This document shows positions 1-10,227 of a stretch of 64,000 nt of DNA, piece by piece. The stretch is from NCBI GenBank assembly GCA_026390075.1, contig JAPLGP010000033.1, positions 47,619 through 111,618 on the forward strand, read 5' to 3'. The notes beneath the pieces are model-generated. The model was given only the letters and a program-made list of their open reading frames with translations. It was not told the origin of the DNA and did not search any database. A program made the position numbers and the translations under genes. This DNA is from Campylobacterales bacterium (GTDB lineage Bacteria; Campylobacterota; Campylobacteria; Campylobacterales; Sulfurimonadaceae). The stretch's first letter is position 1; the number at the start of each line of letters is the position of its first letter.

Positions 1-923
1 TAGATATAATGCCAGATGGTACTGGTTTACCTGAAGGTGAAGGTTCAGTTTCAGATGGTGATGAGCTTTACGAAAAGCAGTGTGCTTCTTGTCATGGTGA
101 GTTTGGTGCTGGTGGTCATGGTTATCCAACATTAACAGGCGGAAATCAAGAAAAATTGCCAAATGGAGTGATTAAAACTCTTACTAATCAAAGAATAGAA
201 CCAGGGATGGAAGCTCCAAAAAGAACCATTGGTACATACTGGCCAAAGGCTACTACACTTATTTGGTATATTAGAGATGCTATGCCATATGCACATCCAA
301 AAAGCTTAACAAACAATGATATATATGCCATTACTGCATACTTGCTAGCACAAGATAATATTGTTATTGATGGCAAAAAAATGGATAGTGAGTATGTATT
401 AAATAAAGAAAAATTAATGAAGATAAAAATGCCTAATGAAAATGGCTTTTATCCAAATATAGACGGTCCAGATGGAGTTGAGAATGTAAGAAAATTCTTT
501 TCTGATCGTGCTAAAAATATTGGTGCTGGTACGCGTTGTATGAAAGATTGTAAAGATCTAAGTGCTACGGGAAAAGAACCTACGATAATGAAAATAGACA
601 ATGAAATCACAGATGTTGTACCTCCATACACAACAGTTAGAGATTTGCCACCTGAAGTGGAAAACAAGCTTGTATCAAAAGCTGAAAAAATGTATAATGA
701 CGCATGTAAGCTTTGCCACAGTAGCGATAAAATGGGTGCTCCAGTGATTGGAGATATAGAAGCATGGAACAAAGTTACACAAAAAGGTTTTGACAAGGTT
801 GTGCATAATGCAATCGATGGTGTAGGCGGAATGCCTCCTAAGGGTGGCTTTGAAAACTTTACAAACAGTGAAGTTCAAATGATAGTTGAATTTATGATAG
901 ACTCAAGTAAGAAAAAACATTAA
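1..923 (+). CDS. soxD: SoxD-like sulfane dehydrogenase c-type cytochrome subunit (5' partial; frame is open to the window edge)
   Basis: Two CxxCH haem motifs (CASCH, CKLCH), PDGTGLPEGEGSV context, immediately followed by soxY-soxZ. Confidence 0.85.
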   Translation, partial: DIMPDGTGLPEGEGSVSDGDELYEKQCASCHGEFGAGGHGYPTLTGGNQEKLPNGVIKTLTNQRIEPGMEAPKRTIGTYWPKATTLIWYIRDAMPYAHPKSLTNNDIYAITAYLLAQDNIVIDGKKMDSEYVLNKEKLMKIKMPNENGFYPNIDGPDGVENVRKFFSDRAKNIGAGTRCMKDCKDLSATGKEPTIMKIDNEITDVVPPYTTVRDLPPEVENKLVSKAEKMYNDACKLCHSSDKMGAPVIGDIEAWNKVTQKGFDKVVHNAIDGVGGMPPKGGFENFTNSEVQMIVEFMIDSSKKKH

Positions 924-939
924 ATATAAGGAAAATAAA

Positions 940-1398
940 ATGGATAGAAGAAAATTTATAGGCGTAAGTGTTGCAGCAGTTGCTGCACTTATTGCCCCAG
1001 TAACGGATTTAAAAGCGGTAGACTTTAGAGCTACTACACCAAAAGCATTTGCTGCAGAACATGTTCCTGAAGCAATTAAAGAAATGTTTGGCACAGGTGG
1101 ATTGAAACAGACTGATAAAATCAAATTTACAGCACCAAAACTTGCTGAAAACGGTGGATCAATTCCAGTTACTATTGAGAGTGATTTAGACCTTGAGTCT
1201 ATTGCAATCTTTCAAGATGCAAATCCAAGAAGTACCACAGCGGTATTTACTGTGCCAAGTGGTGCGATTATCAATTATGAGTTTAGAATAAAATTGAGAA
1301 AAACAGCAGTAGTTACAATCGTAGCTAAAGGAAGAGATGGTGTATTATATACAACATCTAAAGAGATAGATGTTTCAATTGGCGGATGTGGTGGTTGA
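940..1398 (+). CDS. soxY: Thiosulfate oxidation carrier protein SoxY
   Basis: Tat-like N-terminus MDRRKFIGVS and C-terminal GGCGG carrier motif. Confidence 0.93.
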   Translation: MDRRKFIGVSVAAVAALIAPVTDLKAVDFRATTPKAFAAEHVPEAIKEMFGTGGLKQTDKIKFTAPKLAENGGSIPVTIESDLDLESIAIFQDANPRSTTAVFTVPSGAIINYEFRIKLRKTAVVTIVAKGRDGVLYTTSKEIDVSIGGCGG

Positions 1399-1457
1399 TT
1401 TATCTCCACCAATAACAATACAAAATAAAAAAATAAAATAAAATAAAAGGTAATAAA

Positions 1458-1757
1458 ATGGCAAACATGAAAATTAAAGCAAAAGAAAAAGATGGCATTG
1501 TAGGCGTAAAAGCAATGTTTACAAGTGTGATGGCAGATAAAGAAGAAGCAGAGAAAAAGAAAATAGTGTCAGAGTACATTGCTCAAATCATTGCAAAAAA
1601 CAATGGAGTTGTGGTGTTTGAAGTAACAGCTAGTGGATTTATGTCTGAAAACCCTCTTTTTAAGTTTTCATATAAAGGCAAAGTAGGCGATACCCTAGAA
1701 ATAACAACAACGGATAACAGTGGAAAAACAGAGACGGGTACAGAAAAAGTTAGTTAA
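1458..1757 (+). CDS. soxZ: Thiosulfate oxidation carrier complex protein SoxZ
   Basis: About 99 aa, SoxZ-like, directly follows soxY. Confidence 0.9.
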   Translation: MANMKIKAKEKDGIVGVKAMFTSVMADKEEAEKKKIVSEYIAQIIAKNNGVVVFEVTASGFMSENPLFKFSYKGKVGDTLEITTTDNSGKTETGTEKVS

Positions 1758-1765
1758 GGATATTT

Positions 1766-2806
1766 ATGAAAATTAAATTAATTGTTTTATTCTCAATAGT
1801 GGCATTTGTTTTGTCAATGCCATTTATCTTTAATAAAAGTGTTAAAATTACAGATGCGCATAAACTTGATGCTGATAATAATTTTATACTTTATGAATGG
1901 GTACAGCCACGTGAAAGCATGGCTCCAGATTGGGACTATAACTTAAAGCCAGTAAAAGTGAGTGATAGAGTCTGGTGTTTCTTCGGTGCATTAGAAATGC
2001 CAACAAAAGAAAATGCTGGGGATATGTCGAACAGTTGTTACATTAAAGGTGATGATAGTTGGATAGCTTGGGATAGTGGTCCTTCATATAATTTTGCACA
2101 ACAAGCTTATGCAGCTATGAGTAAAATTGCAAATCTTCCTGTTAAGACAGTTATAGTTAGTCATGAGCATGATGATCACTGGTTAGGAAATAACTATTAT
2201 AAACAAGTTCATGGTGCTGAAATCATAGGGCCAGAATCTGTAAATGTTAACTATCACAAGGGTGATCAAACGAGAATGGTTAAAACTTTGTATCAAGATG
2301 CTATTAGAAAAACAGAACTAGTACCTGTTGATAAGTCATTTAAAGATACAACAAAATTTACTATCTCTGGTGTAAATATGGAATATGTTCGTGTTGGATA
2401 TGCACACTCTGAAGAAGATTGGTTCCTGTATTTGCCAAATGATAAAGTTGTTTTAGTTGCGGATGTAGTTATGAATGGAAGAGTTACTTCAAATAGAGAT
2501 GGTATAGTTATTGGTCAAATTGAAGCACTTAAAGCGATAAAATCTAGAGATTGGAATCACTTAGTACCAGGTCATGGTTTTATTACAGATAAAACAGCTG
2601 CTGATGAATCTATTCAATATTTTGATCTGACTAAAAAAAGAGTTTTACAAGCTGTTGAAGATGGTGTGACAGCAGATGATATTACAAAAACTGTTACTCT
2701 TGAAGAGTTTAGAGAAAAAAGTTTATATTACCTTCTTAGTCCACAAAATGTATTTAGAGCTTATGAAGAGCTGGAAATGTATAACGGCGATGAAGATACC
2801 AAATAA
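1766..2806 (+). CDS. SoxH-like metallo-beta-lactamase fold hydrolase
   Basis: HEHDDHW motif, PGHG, position in sox cluster. Confidence 0.75.
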   Translation: MKIKLIVLFSIVAFVLSMPFIFNKSVKITDAHKLDADNNFILYEWVQPRESMAPDWDYNLKPVKVSDRVWCFFGALEMPTKENAGDMSNSCYIKGDDSWIAWDSGPSYNFAQQAYAAMSKIANLPVKTVIVSHEHDDHWLGNNYYKQVHGAEIIGPESVNVNYHKGDQTRMVKTLYQDAIRKTELVPVDKSFKDTTKFTISGVNMEYVRVGYAHSEEDWFLYLPNDKVVLVADVVMNGRVTSNRDGIVIGQIEALKAIKSRDWNHLVPGHGFITDKTAADESIQYFDLTKKRVLQAVEDGVTADDITKTVTLEEFREKSLYYLLSPQNVFRAYEELEMYNGDEDTK

Positions 2807-2829
2807 AAATCATAATCTTTAAACTTAAG

Positions 2830-3279
2830 ATGATTAAAATTTTTATTTTATTGGTTTTTGTTTTCAGCATTAGTTATGCTGAAAATATTAAAATAGATGC
2901 AATTTTTAGCGAAGCAAAGAAATCTCATAAGCATGTGTTGATTTTTTTGCATAAGCCTAATTGTGGATATTGTGAGAGAATGATTGATTTCACACTTGAA
3001 AATGAAAAAGTATCACTCAAAATAAAAAAAGACTTTATTTTTGTTGATATTAATATCGCAGATGCTGGAAAAGTTAGTTTTAAAAACTTTAAAGGAAGCA
3101 AACGAGACTTTGCAAAATTTTTAGGTTATGATTTTTACCCTAGCACAATATTTATAAGCAGCAATAAAGAAGTAGTATATTCACAGCCAGGATATCAAGA
3201 TGAAGATAAATATTTTAAGATTCTAAGTTATGTAGGCAGTTATTCTTATGAAGAGATGAGTATAGAAGAGTTTAAATAA
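2830..3279 (+). CDS. Thioredoxin-fold protein with signal peptide (SoxW-like)
   Basis: CGYC active site, N-terminal signal sequence. Confidence 0.75.
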   Translation: MIKIFILLVFVFSISYAENIKIDAIFSEAKKSHKHVLIFLHKPNCGYCERMIDFTLENEKVSLKIKKDFIFVDINIADAGKVSFKNFKGSKRDFAKFLGYDFYPSTIFISSNKEVVYSQPGYQDEDKYFKILSYVGSYSYEEMSIEEFK

Positions 3280-3291
3280 GTAAGGGTTTAT

Positions 3292-3726
3292 ATGTTAATA
3301 GTTGGAAAAGTTTTAGAGCTGTTTTATTCTTCAAATGATGGAAGAATAAACACAACAGAATTAGCTCTTGATAATAAGGGTGTTATTAAAGATAAATATT
3401 ACAATAAAAATTTACAAAGATCAGTTTTGATAACTTCTCTGGATAGTTATAATTTGGCTAAGCAACATGGCATAAATGCGCCATACAGCTCATTAGGTGA
3501 AAATATACTAATAGATTACAATCCATATTATTTAAAACCAGGTGCAAAAGTTATGATAGGTGAGCTTGTACTAGAAATTAGTCAAAATTGTACGCTTTGC
3601 GAAAGTCTTGCAAAGGTAGATGAAAAATTACCAAAAATACTTAAAGATGATAGAGGAATTTTTGCAAAGGTAATTAGCGGTGCAACTATTAAGAAAAGTG
3701 ATTCTATTTATCTTTTAAATGAATAG
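3292..3726 (+). CDS. MOSC-domain-like protein
   Basis: Small MOSC-like fold pattern (GENILID, NCTLCESL); in sox operon. Confidence 0.6.
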   Translation: MLIVGKVLELFYSSNDGRINTTELALDNKGVIKDKYYNKNLQRSVLITSLDSYNLAKQHGINAPYSSLGENILIDYNPYYLKPGAKVMIGELVLEISQNCTLCESLAKVDEKLPKILKDDRGIFAKVISGATIKKSDSIYLLNE

Positions 3727-3760
3727 TAAAAGTTTTGTAATATCAAAAGAAGGAAAAGAA

Positions 3761-4699
3761 ATGAAGTTAATTATAAAGGGTTTAGTTACGATTTTTTTGC
3801 TTGTGATTGGAGTTGCCGCGAGTGCAGCACAAGATATTCAGATATATACAACTGATAATTCTGCGGGTAAAATTACTGGAGCTACAATAGAAAAAGCTTT
3901 TGCGGATGCAGGGTTTAATATCTCTGGGAACAATGATATGAATAAGGCTTTTGAATCAAAGTTTCAAAAAACAAATCATAAAATGTATCGTCTCTTCACT
4001 CTTTATAAAAAAGACTTAGTTTTAGAATTAGTTAAAATATCTCCAAAAGCTGCACTATTCGCACCTCTAAGTATGTCTATATACATAAATAAAGATTCAA
4101 ATGACATCTCAATTTCATCTCTATCAATAGATGGCATGGCAAAAATCACTGGTATCCCTACTGAAAATAAGCATATGATAGAGTATAGTAAACTTGTTAT
4201 AGATACCCTTGCGAAAGCTCTGCCAAATGGTCACTTTGAAAAAATAACATATAAGCCGTTAGAAGCTAAGGGTGAGTTAGTAACAACTTTCACAACAGAG
4301 ATGAAAGCTCAAGGTGATGCTGTTCAAGATAAAATAGAGGGTATTCAGACTGAGCTAGAGGGTTCACTTGAAACTGTTGGATTTGTTATAGCTGGATATA
4401 ATAAACTTGGAAATGAGTTTAAAGAAGCTGGTTATGAAAAATATGATTTTTTTGATGCCTATTCTATTTGTAAACTTCCAGTTATATTTGAAGTAGCAAA
4501 AAACCATCCCGAAGCTGGTGCATTTGCTCCTTGTACTTTCTATATGTATAAAGAAAAAGGTTCTACAGTTGTAAATATGGCATATCCATCAGTATATAAC
4601 TGGATAAGCTCTTTAGCAATTGAAGATAAGCCATCTATAAAAGTACTCGAAGATGCGCAAGACCTTATGATAAAAGTAGTTAAAGAAGTAACAGAGTAA
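3761..4699 (+). CDS. Two-domain DUF302-like periplasmic protein
   Basis: Signal peptide from M at 3761 (ORF opens at 3719); duplicated DUF302-like segments (YRLFTLYKKDLVLELVKISPKAALFAP and the second copy). Confidence 0.65.
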   Translation: MKLIIKGLVTIFLLVIGVAASAAQDIQIYTTDNSAGKITGATIEKAFADAGFNISGNNDMNKAFESKFQKTNHKMYRLFTLYKKDLVLELVKISPKAALFAPLSMSIYINKDSNDISISSLSIDGMAKITGIPTENKHMIEYSKLVIDTLAKALPNGHFEKITYKPLEAKGELVTTFTTEMKAQGDAVQDKIEGIQTELEGSLETVGFVIAGYNKLGNEFKEAGYEKYDFFDAYSICKLPVIFEVAKNHPEAGAFAPCTFYMYKEKGSTVVNMAYPSVYNWISSLAIEDKPSIKVLEDAQDLMIKVVKEVTE

Positions 4700-4719
4700 T
4701 AAAAAGAGAGGATGTCCAA

Positions 4720-6063
4720 ATGGCTATTTCAAGAAGAAAAGCTTTACAACTTTCAGGTCTATTTGTCGCAACAACTGCAGTGAGTGGATATGGCGAAGAG
4801 GACAAGATAAAGTCAGGTAATGTACCAAAAGCTAAACCAACTAATAGTGCACCGATTGCCAATGCGAAAGGTCCTAGAGTCGTTGTTGTTGGTGGTGGAT
4901 GGTCTGGATTATCAATTGCGAAATATACAAAAATATTTGCTCCAAATGCTGATGTGATTCTGGTTGAGCAAAGGCATGAATTCGTTTCTTGTCCTCTGAG
5001 TAACTTATGGCTAGTAGATAAGATAAAGCTAGAGTATTTAACTCATGATTATCTTCAAGCTGCAAGAGAAAACAACTATACATATTTTCATGCAACTGCC
5101 ATTGGTTTAGATAGAGAGAATCGTCTTTTGCAGACTAGTGATGGTGATATTAGTTTTGACTATCTTGTTTTTGCACCTGGCATTGATTATGACTACTCGC
5201 GTTGGACAAAAGATATAGCTTTTGAGACTAGATTAAGACAAGAGTATCCAGCTGGTTTTATACCTGGCTCTGAACATATTAGTCTAAGAAACAAGGTTCT
5301 AAACTTTAAAGGTGGAAACTTCATATTAACAGTTCCAAGTGGAAACTATAGGTGTCTTCCAGCGCCATATGAGAGAACTTGTCTTATTGCAGATTATTTT
5401 AAACAAAAAGGAATCAAAGCCAAAGTTATATTATTAGATGAAAATAATGCTATAACTATCAAGAAAAAAGGCTTTCAATCTGCTTTTGATGAGCTTTATA
5501 GTGATTATGTTGATTATCGTCCTAATACAGTTATCAAAAGAATTGACTTAGACAAGAAAATAGTAGAAACTGAGTTTGATGAAATTAGCTTCGAAGAAGC
5601 CGCATTTTATCCACATGTTCGAGGGGCTAAAATTTTAGAAAAAGTTGGTATAGCTAAAGATGGGCAAAATAAACTAGAAGGAAATATAAATCCTTTTACA
5701 TATGAAGTAAATGGTGAAAAAGATATATATGTGACTGGAGATTCTAGACCAATGGGCTTTTCTAAGTCAGGGAATACTTCAAACTCTGAAGGACATCATG
5801 TAGCCAAGTTAATAGCACAAAAGATTAATAGAACAGAAGAAATTAAATGGTACCCACCAACAACCACTTGTTTCTCTGCTGTTTCAATAAATCCTGAAAG
5901 GGCAATTTACATCTATACTCAATATGCTTATAACAAAACAGACGATACATTTGATTTTGCATCAACGAGTAGTAGTGAAGACTGGAAAAAAGATGGAATT
6001 GCTAATGCAAATTCTATTTATGCTTGGGCTAATTCCTTGTATTTAGACATGTTTAGTAAATAA
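4720..6063 (+). CDS. FAD-dependent sulfide dehydrogenase flavoprotein (FCC/SoxF-like)
   Basis: Twin-arginine-like SRRKALQL, VVVGGGWSGLSIAK Rossmann motif, CPLSNLW, YVTGDSRP. Confidence 0.8.
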   Translation: MAISRRKALQLSGLFVATTAVSGYGEEDKIKSGNVPKAKPTNSAPIANAKGPRVVVVGGGWSGLSIAKYTKIFAPNADVILVEQRHEFVSCPLSNLWLVDKIKLEYLTHDYLQAARENNYTYFHATAIGLDRENRLLQTSDGDISFDYLVFAPGIDYDYSRWTKDIAFETRLRQEYPAGFIPGSEHISLRNKVLNFKGGNFILTVPSGNYRCLPAPYERTCLIADYFKQKGIKAKVILLDENNAITIKKKGFQSAFDELYSDYVDYRPNTVIKRIDLDKKIVETEFDEISFEEAAFYPHVRGAKILEKVGIAKDGQNKLEGNINPFTYEVNGEKDIYVTGDSRPMGFSKSGNTSNSEGHHVAKLIAQKINRTEEIKWYPPTTTCFSAVSINPERAIYIYTQYAYNKTDDTFDFASTSSSEDWKKDGIANANSIYAWANSLYLDMFSK

Positions 6064-6080
6064 AATAAAAAAGGAAAAAA

Positions 6081-6671
6081 ATGAATTTAGTAAAGAACGG
6101 TTTAGCCATTATTGGTGGTATTATTATTGTAGGTCTGCTTTTCATGTTTGTAAAGTTTGACTTAGGTACAAGAATAGGTCAAGCTTCAAAATTAGACCCT
6201 CAGGCGATGGGTGCATATATGAAAATGGCTGATGGTGTTCTTACTACAGGTAACTCCGCAGAAGCTATGATTAGAAAAGTTAAAATTGATCCTAGTGTTT
6301 CTACTGATACAGTTGTAGAAGCAATGAAGAGCATAGCGACTGATGCCAATATGCTTCAAGTTGGAGATTCACATATGGCTGAAGAAAAAGACTATGAAGG
6401 TAAAAGACAAAGATACATTAGAATTCTTCATTACTGTAGTCCTGGTATAGCAAAAACATTTATTGATTATTCGGTAGCATATGGTGCGTTTATGCCTTGT
6501 AGAATTCTTATTGTAGAGGATGATAAAGGAGATAGATGGCTGGTTACAATGGCAATGGAACTTATGCTTTTTGGTGGACACACATTACCACCTGAAATGC
6601 TAGAAAAAGCCAACCATGTTAGATCCACTATGTATAAAATGATGGATTTAGGCGCTAAGGGCGATTTTTAG
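6081..6671 (+). CDS. DUF302-like membrane-anchored protein
   Basis: N-terminal TM helix, DUF302-like core, end of sox-linked run. Confidence 0.55.
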   Translation: MNLVKNGLAIIGGIIIVGLLFMFVKFDLGTRIGQASKLDPQAMGAYMKMADGVLTTGNSAEAMIRKVKIDPSVSTDTVVEAMKSIATDANMLQVGDSHMAEEKDYEGKRQRYIRILHYCSPGIAKTFIDYSVAYGAFMPCRILIVEDDKGDRWLVTMAMELMLFGGHTLPPEMLEKANHVRSTMYKMMDLGAKGDF

Positions 6672-6702
6672 TGGCTAGAGAGATATAGTTTTTTGAGAAA
6701 CT

Positions 6703-6735
6703 ATTTCCACATGCCGACTCTTAACATGTGGAAAT
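6703..6735. terminator. Perfect 11-bp inverted repeat (atttccacatg / catgtggaaat) between convergent genes
   Basis: Left arm 6703-6713, loop 6714-6724, right arm 6725-6735; contains the dispersed CCACATGCC motif. Confidence 0.7.
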
Positions 6736-6746
6736 TATATAAATGA

Positions 6747-7808
6747 TTACTTTTCTTTAGGCTCTATTACATCTTTTGCAGTTTTTAGTGCACTTCCAAG
6801 TGCTGATTTAGCGACGCTCCAAGCTTGTTTTCCCATTCGTTTTGCTTCTTTAGCTGTTTGAGATTGCATAGCTTTTTCTCCTCTTCTTACAGCAGATTTT
6901 GCAAGTGTAGAAAATTTTTCTCTCATTACTTCTGCCGCTTCTTTTGAGATATGTACTAACTCCTCAAGGTCAAAATGCATATTTTTATTAATATCTAAAA
7001 GAAGTTTTTTAATAGTCTCCGAACTCTCACTTGCTTGTGTTTGAATGACTTGAGAAAAGAGAGTATCTGTCTGGTTTAAATCTTCTATAATCGTGTCATA
7101 ATCTTCGATGAGAATGTGTTTGGCTTCAACAGGCATAAAGACAAGTCTCTTCTTAAATCTATCAATAGAACGCACTAGACCGCTTCTCATTCCTTTAAGC
7201 GTAGAACCAAGTATTTCATCTGCTTTTGTTGGTGTTGCTTCTGCTATTTCTATAGCTGAGTGTAAAATCGTTGAAAGTATTTTTCTTACTCTTATCGTGT
7301 TAAGAGAGCCCTCTTTTATTGCTTCATAAGTTATTTCTTTGATTATCTCTTCAACCGTCTCTTTAATATCTCCATCTTGATCTTTTTCAAGTGCTGTGAT
7401 AATTGCAGATTCCGTTATTTCACTCAGTAGGTCAAAAAGGTCAATGGATTGAAGTTTTACTTGGTGTAGTTTGGAGAGTGTTTGCACATCATCAGGATTT
7501 ACCTGTATTTCCATTGCATTAAATACGGTATATTTTAGCTCTTGAAGTGCAGCTGACTTTCTCTCTAAATTTCGTTCAATTTGCTCTTTTTGAGCTAAAA
7601 GTTTTTCAACTTCATCATGTAACGCTTTCGTTTCAATATCAAGTATAGAAGTAGCTAAAGTTTTCATTTCATGTAAACTTATATCATGCGCATCTACATC
7701 CCACTCTTTCACAAGGTGATTTACTATATCCTCTACCCTTTCATTCACACTACTAAGACTTGTGTTATAAGAGAGTTTTAAATCTCTCTGTAATTTTTCT
7801 AAATCCAT
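6747..7808 (-). CDS. Hypothetical coiled-coil-rich protein
   Basis: 353-aa ORF, alanine/lysine-rich C-terminus; family not confidently recognised. Confidence 0.7.
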   Translation of the reverse strand: MDLEKLQRDLKLSYNTSLSSVNERVEDIVNHLVKEWDVDAHDISLHEMKTLATSILDIETKALHDEVEKLLAQKEQIERNLERKSAALQELKYTVFNAMEIQVNPDDVQTLSKLHQVKLQSIDLFDLLSEITESAIITALEKDQDGDIKETVEEIIKEITYEAIKEGSLNTIRVRKILSTILHSAIEIAEATPTKADEILGSTLKGMRSGLVRSIDRFKKRLVFMPVEAKHILIEDYDTIIEDLNQTDTLFSQVIQTQASESSETIKKLLLDINKNMHFDLEELVHISKEAAEVMREKFSTLAKSAVRRGEKAMQSQTAKEAKRMGKQAWSVAKSALGSALKTAKDVIEPKEK

Positions 7809-7831
7809 TATTGCTCCTTAATTTTATTGGG

Positions 7832-8101
7832 TTAAAGTACCATTTTAATATTTTGATGACTTTTTAGAGCCTCATAAATAAAATTTCTATCATCCTCATT
7901 ATGCACAAGTAAATCAAGGTTCATACTAATATATTTATTTGTTTTACTCACATTAGAGTGATTTAAACTGTGTTCTCTCTCTAAAATAACTTCATGAATC
8001 GCTTTTTGTATCGCTTCTTTTTCATGCCCAATAAGTTTATAGGACCAAGAACATGGATAAGTAAGCTCCAGTTTTACATCTTTATCGTTTATAATCTCCA
8101 C
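7832..8101 (-). CDS. DUF493 (HP0495/YbeD-like) protein
   Basis: Small protein with DUF493-like pattern, overlaps moaC. Confidence 0.65.
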   Translation of the reverse strand: MEIINDKDVKLELTYPCSWSYKLIGHEKEAIQKAIHEVILEREHSLNHSNVSKTNKYISMNLDLLVHNEDDRNFIYEALKSHQNIKMVL

Positions 8102-8552
8102 TTTTGCCTCCTGCTTTTGTTTCTAGTTGTACATTGCGTATAATCATACCCTTATCTATGGCTTTTACCATATCATAAATTGTTAAAAGACCTATGCTCG
8201 TGCCTGTGAGTGCTTCCATTTCAACACCTGTTTGTCCAGTAAGTTTGGCAGTCAAAGTAAGCTTAAAACCTGGCAATTCTGGCAGTTCTTCTACATCACA
8301 GTTTATACCACTAAGATTAAGTGGATGGCACATAGGAATAAGTTCACTCGTTTTTTTAGCACCCATGATAGCTGCAATAACCGCAGTTTGAAGTACAGGA
8401 CCTTTTTTAGTTGCATTGGTCACAATCGCATTATAAGCATCTTGGCTCATTTCTATGATACCACTAGCAACTGCAACTCTCGTTGTTTGAGTTTTATCAC
8501 TTACATCAACCATTTTTGGTCTTTGATTTTCATCAAGGTGTGTTAAGTTCAT
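8082..8552 (-). CDS. moaC: Cyclic pyranopterin monophosphate synthase MoaC
   Basis: [36 protein letters not shown]. Confidence 0.95.
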   Translation of the reverse strand: MNLTHLDENQRPKMVDVSDKTQTTRVAVASGIIEMSQDAYNAIVTNATKKGPVLQTAVIAAIMGAKKTSELIPMCHPLNLSGINCDVEELPELPGFKLTLTAKLTGQTGVEMEALTGTSIGLLTIYDMVKAIDKGMIIRNVQLETKAGGKSGDYKR

Positions 8553-8574
8553 AATCTTCTTCTTTTAGTTAAAT

Positions 8575-9171
8575 TTATTTGTTTATTATAGCATCAACTC
8601 TTGTCAGGGCTTCTTTATATTCATCAGGATTGTTTATATTTAAAAATGATTTTTCATCTTCAAAATATACAAAGTTTGTTTTTGAGTTTTTAAGTAAAAA
8701 TCCAAGTTTATGGTTATCTGTTTGGAGCATGTGGGAAAATTCATTCTCAAGTGAACGGTGGTAGATGCCACACATAGGTTGCATTCCACATGCCAAGATT
8801 GCGATTGTTGCATCGGCATGTGGATTATTTGAATCCTCTTTTAAAAGCTTTAAAATTATCTCTTTATCAACAAAAGGAGTATCAACACTCAGGGCAAAAA
8901 AACTTTCTTCTTTTAACTCTTTAAAAATTGCAACAAATCCAGTGGTTGGAGCAAAAATAGCGTCGCTTGATACATCTTCTATAAAGTTTGCATCAAAGTC
9001 AAATTTACTTTTACTTTTACATGAAATATATACACTTTTGAAAATTTTACTAAGTCGGGAGAGTTGAAATTCTGTGAGAGTTTTGAAATCGCCAAAGGGA
9101 AGAAGAGATTTATCTTCCCCCATTCTACTACTCTTGCCACCTGCAAAGATGACACAAGGAGTGTCTATCAT
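8575..9171 (-). CDS. mobA: Molybdenum cofactor guanylyltransferase MobA
   Basis: [19 protein letters not shown] nucleotidyltransferase motif. Confidence 0.9.
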   Translation of the reverse strand: MIDTPCVIFAGGKSSRMGEDKSLLPFGDFKTLTEFQLSRLSKIFKSVYISCKSKSKFDFDANFIEDVSSDAIFAPTTGFVAIFKELKEESFFALSVDTPFVDKEIILKLLKEDSNNPHADATIAILACGMQPMCGIYHRSLENEFSHMLQTDNHKLGFLLKNSKTNFVYFEDEKSFLNINNPDEYKEALTRVDAIINK

Positions 9172-9178
9172 AAAACTA

Positions 9179-10147
9179 TTATTTAGTTTCTATTAGTTGT
9201 GCTTCAATTCTTCTGTTTTCTGCACGACCTTCTTTAGTTTTGTTGTTAGCTACAGGCTCTTTTTCACCTTTACCAACAGCGCTTACTCTATCAGCAGCAA
9301 CACCATTTTTAACAATCATATCTTTTACAGCAGTAGCACGGTTTGTAGAAAGTTTATCATTATGAGCATCAGAAGCTGTACTATCTGTATGACCTATAAT
9401 TTGTGCTTTATACTGAGGTGCATTTTTTAAGAAAGTTGAAAATTTTTCTACACGAACAGTTGAATCTTTGTCAACTTTAGCAGAATCAGTTTCAAAGTTA
9501 ATGTGTAAATTTACCTTTTCAGCTTTTACTTCAACTGGTGCTTTCACAACAGGAGCTGGAGCTACAACAGGAGCTTTCACAACAGGAGCTGGAGCAGCTG
9601 CAACTGGCGCAGCTTTTGGCTCAGCGCCACCAAACGCGAAATTTAAACCAGCTAATACAGCTAAGTTGTTATCGTATCTGAAATCATTACATTTCATCAT
9701 ATATACAGCTTCAAGTTTTAGAGCTAATTTGTCTGTGAATGGAACTTTTGCACCAACACCAGCATCTAAAAATCTGCTGTCTTCATTTCCTGAATAATGC
9801 TCACCTGAAGCTTCATAACCAATACCAATTTTAGCTAATGGAATTACCATACCTAATGAACCGTACTCATAAACACCATTTAATGCTACACGGTACATAG
9901 GGTTTTGCTCAACACTAGGAACAATGTTTTGACTATTTGTTCTTGAGTAAAGTATTGAAAGTTCTGGCTTCAAGAAAAAGTCAAAACCATTGTATTGAAG
10001 TTCTGCTCCAAATACAGAGTGGTTTTTTATATCAAGATTTCCCTCAGTATAGTTGTACCCGATAACTGGAGTAAACTCGAAGTCATATTGTTTAGCCATT
10101 GCTAAAGTTCCTACTAAAAGTGCTGGTATTAAGATTAATCTTTTCAT
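9179..10147 (-). CDS. OmpA-family outer membrane protein with Pro/Ala-rich linker
   Basis: Signal peptide, beta-barrel N-domain, OmpA C-domain ([20 protein letters not shown]). Confidence 0.9.
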   Translation of the reverse strand: MKRLILIPALLVGTLAMAKQYDFEFTPVIGYNYTEGNLDIKNHSVFGAELQYNGFDFFLKPELSILYSRTNSQNIVPSVEQNPMYRVALNGVYEYGSLGMVIPLAKIGIGYEASGEHYSGNEDSRFLDAGVGAKVPFTDKLALKLEAVYMMKCNDFRYDNNLAVLAGLNFAFGGAEPKAAPVAAAPAPVVKAPVVAPAPVVKAPVEVKAEKVNLHINFETDSAKVDKDSTVRVEKFSTFLKNAPQYKAQIIGHTDSTASDAHNDKLSTNRATAVKDMIVKNGVAADRVSAVGKGEKEPVANNKTKEGRAENRRIEAQLIETK

Positions 10148-10227
10148 CTTATTTCCTTTTTGTTTTTAAATTTTCGGCATTATAGCGAAATAAATCTATA
10201 ATATCATTTAATGTTTATATCTAATAT

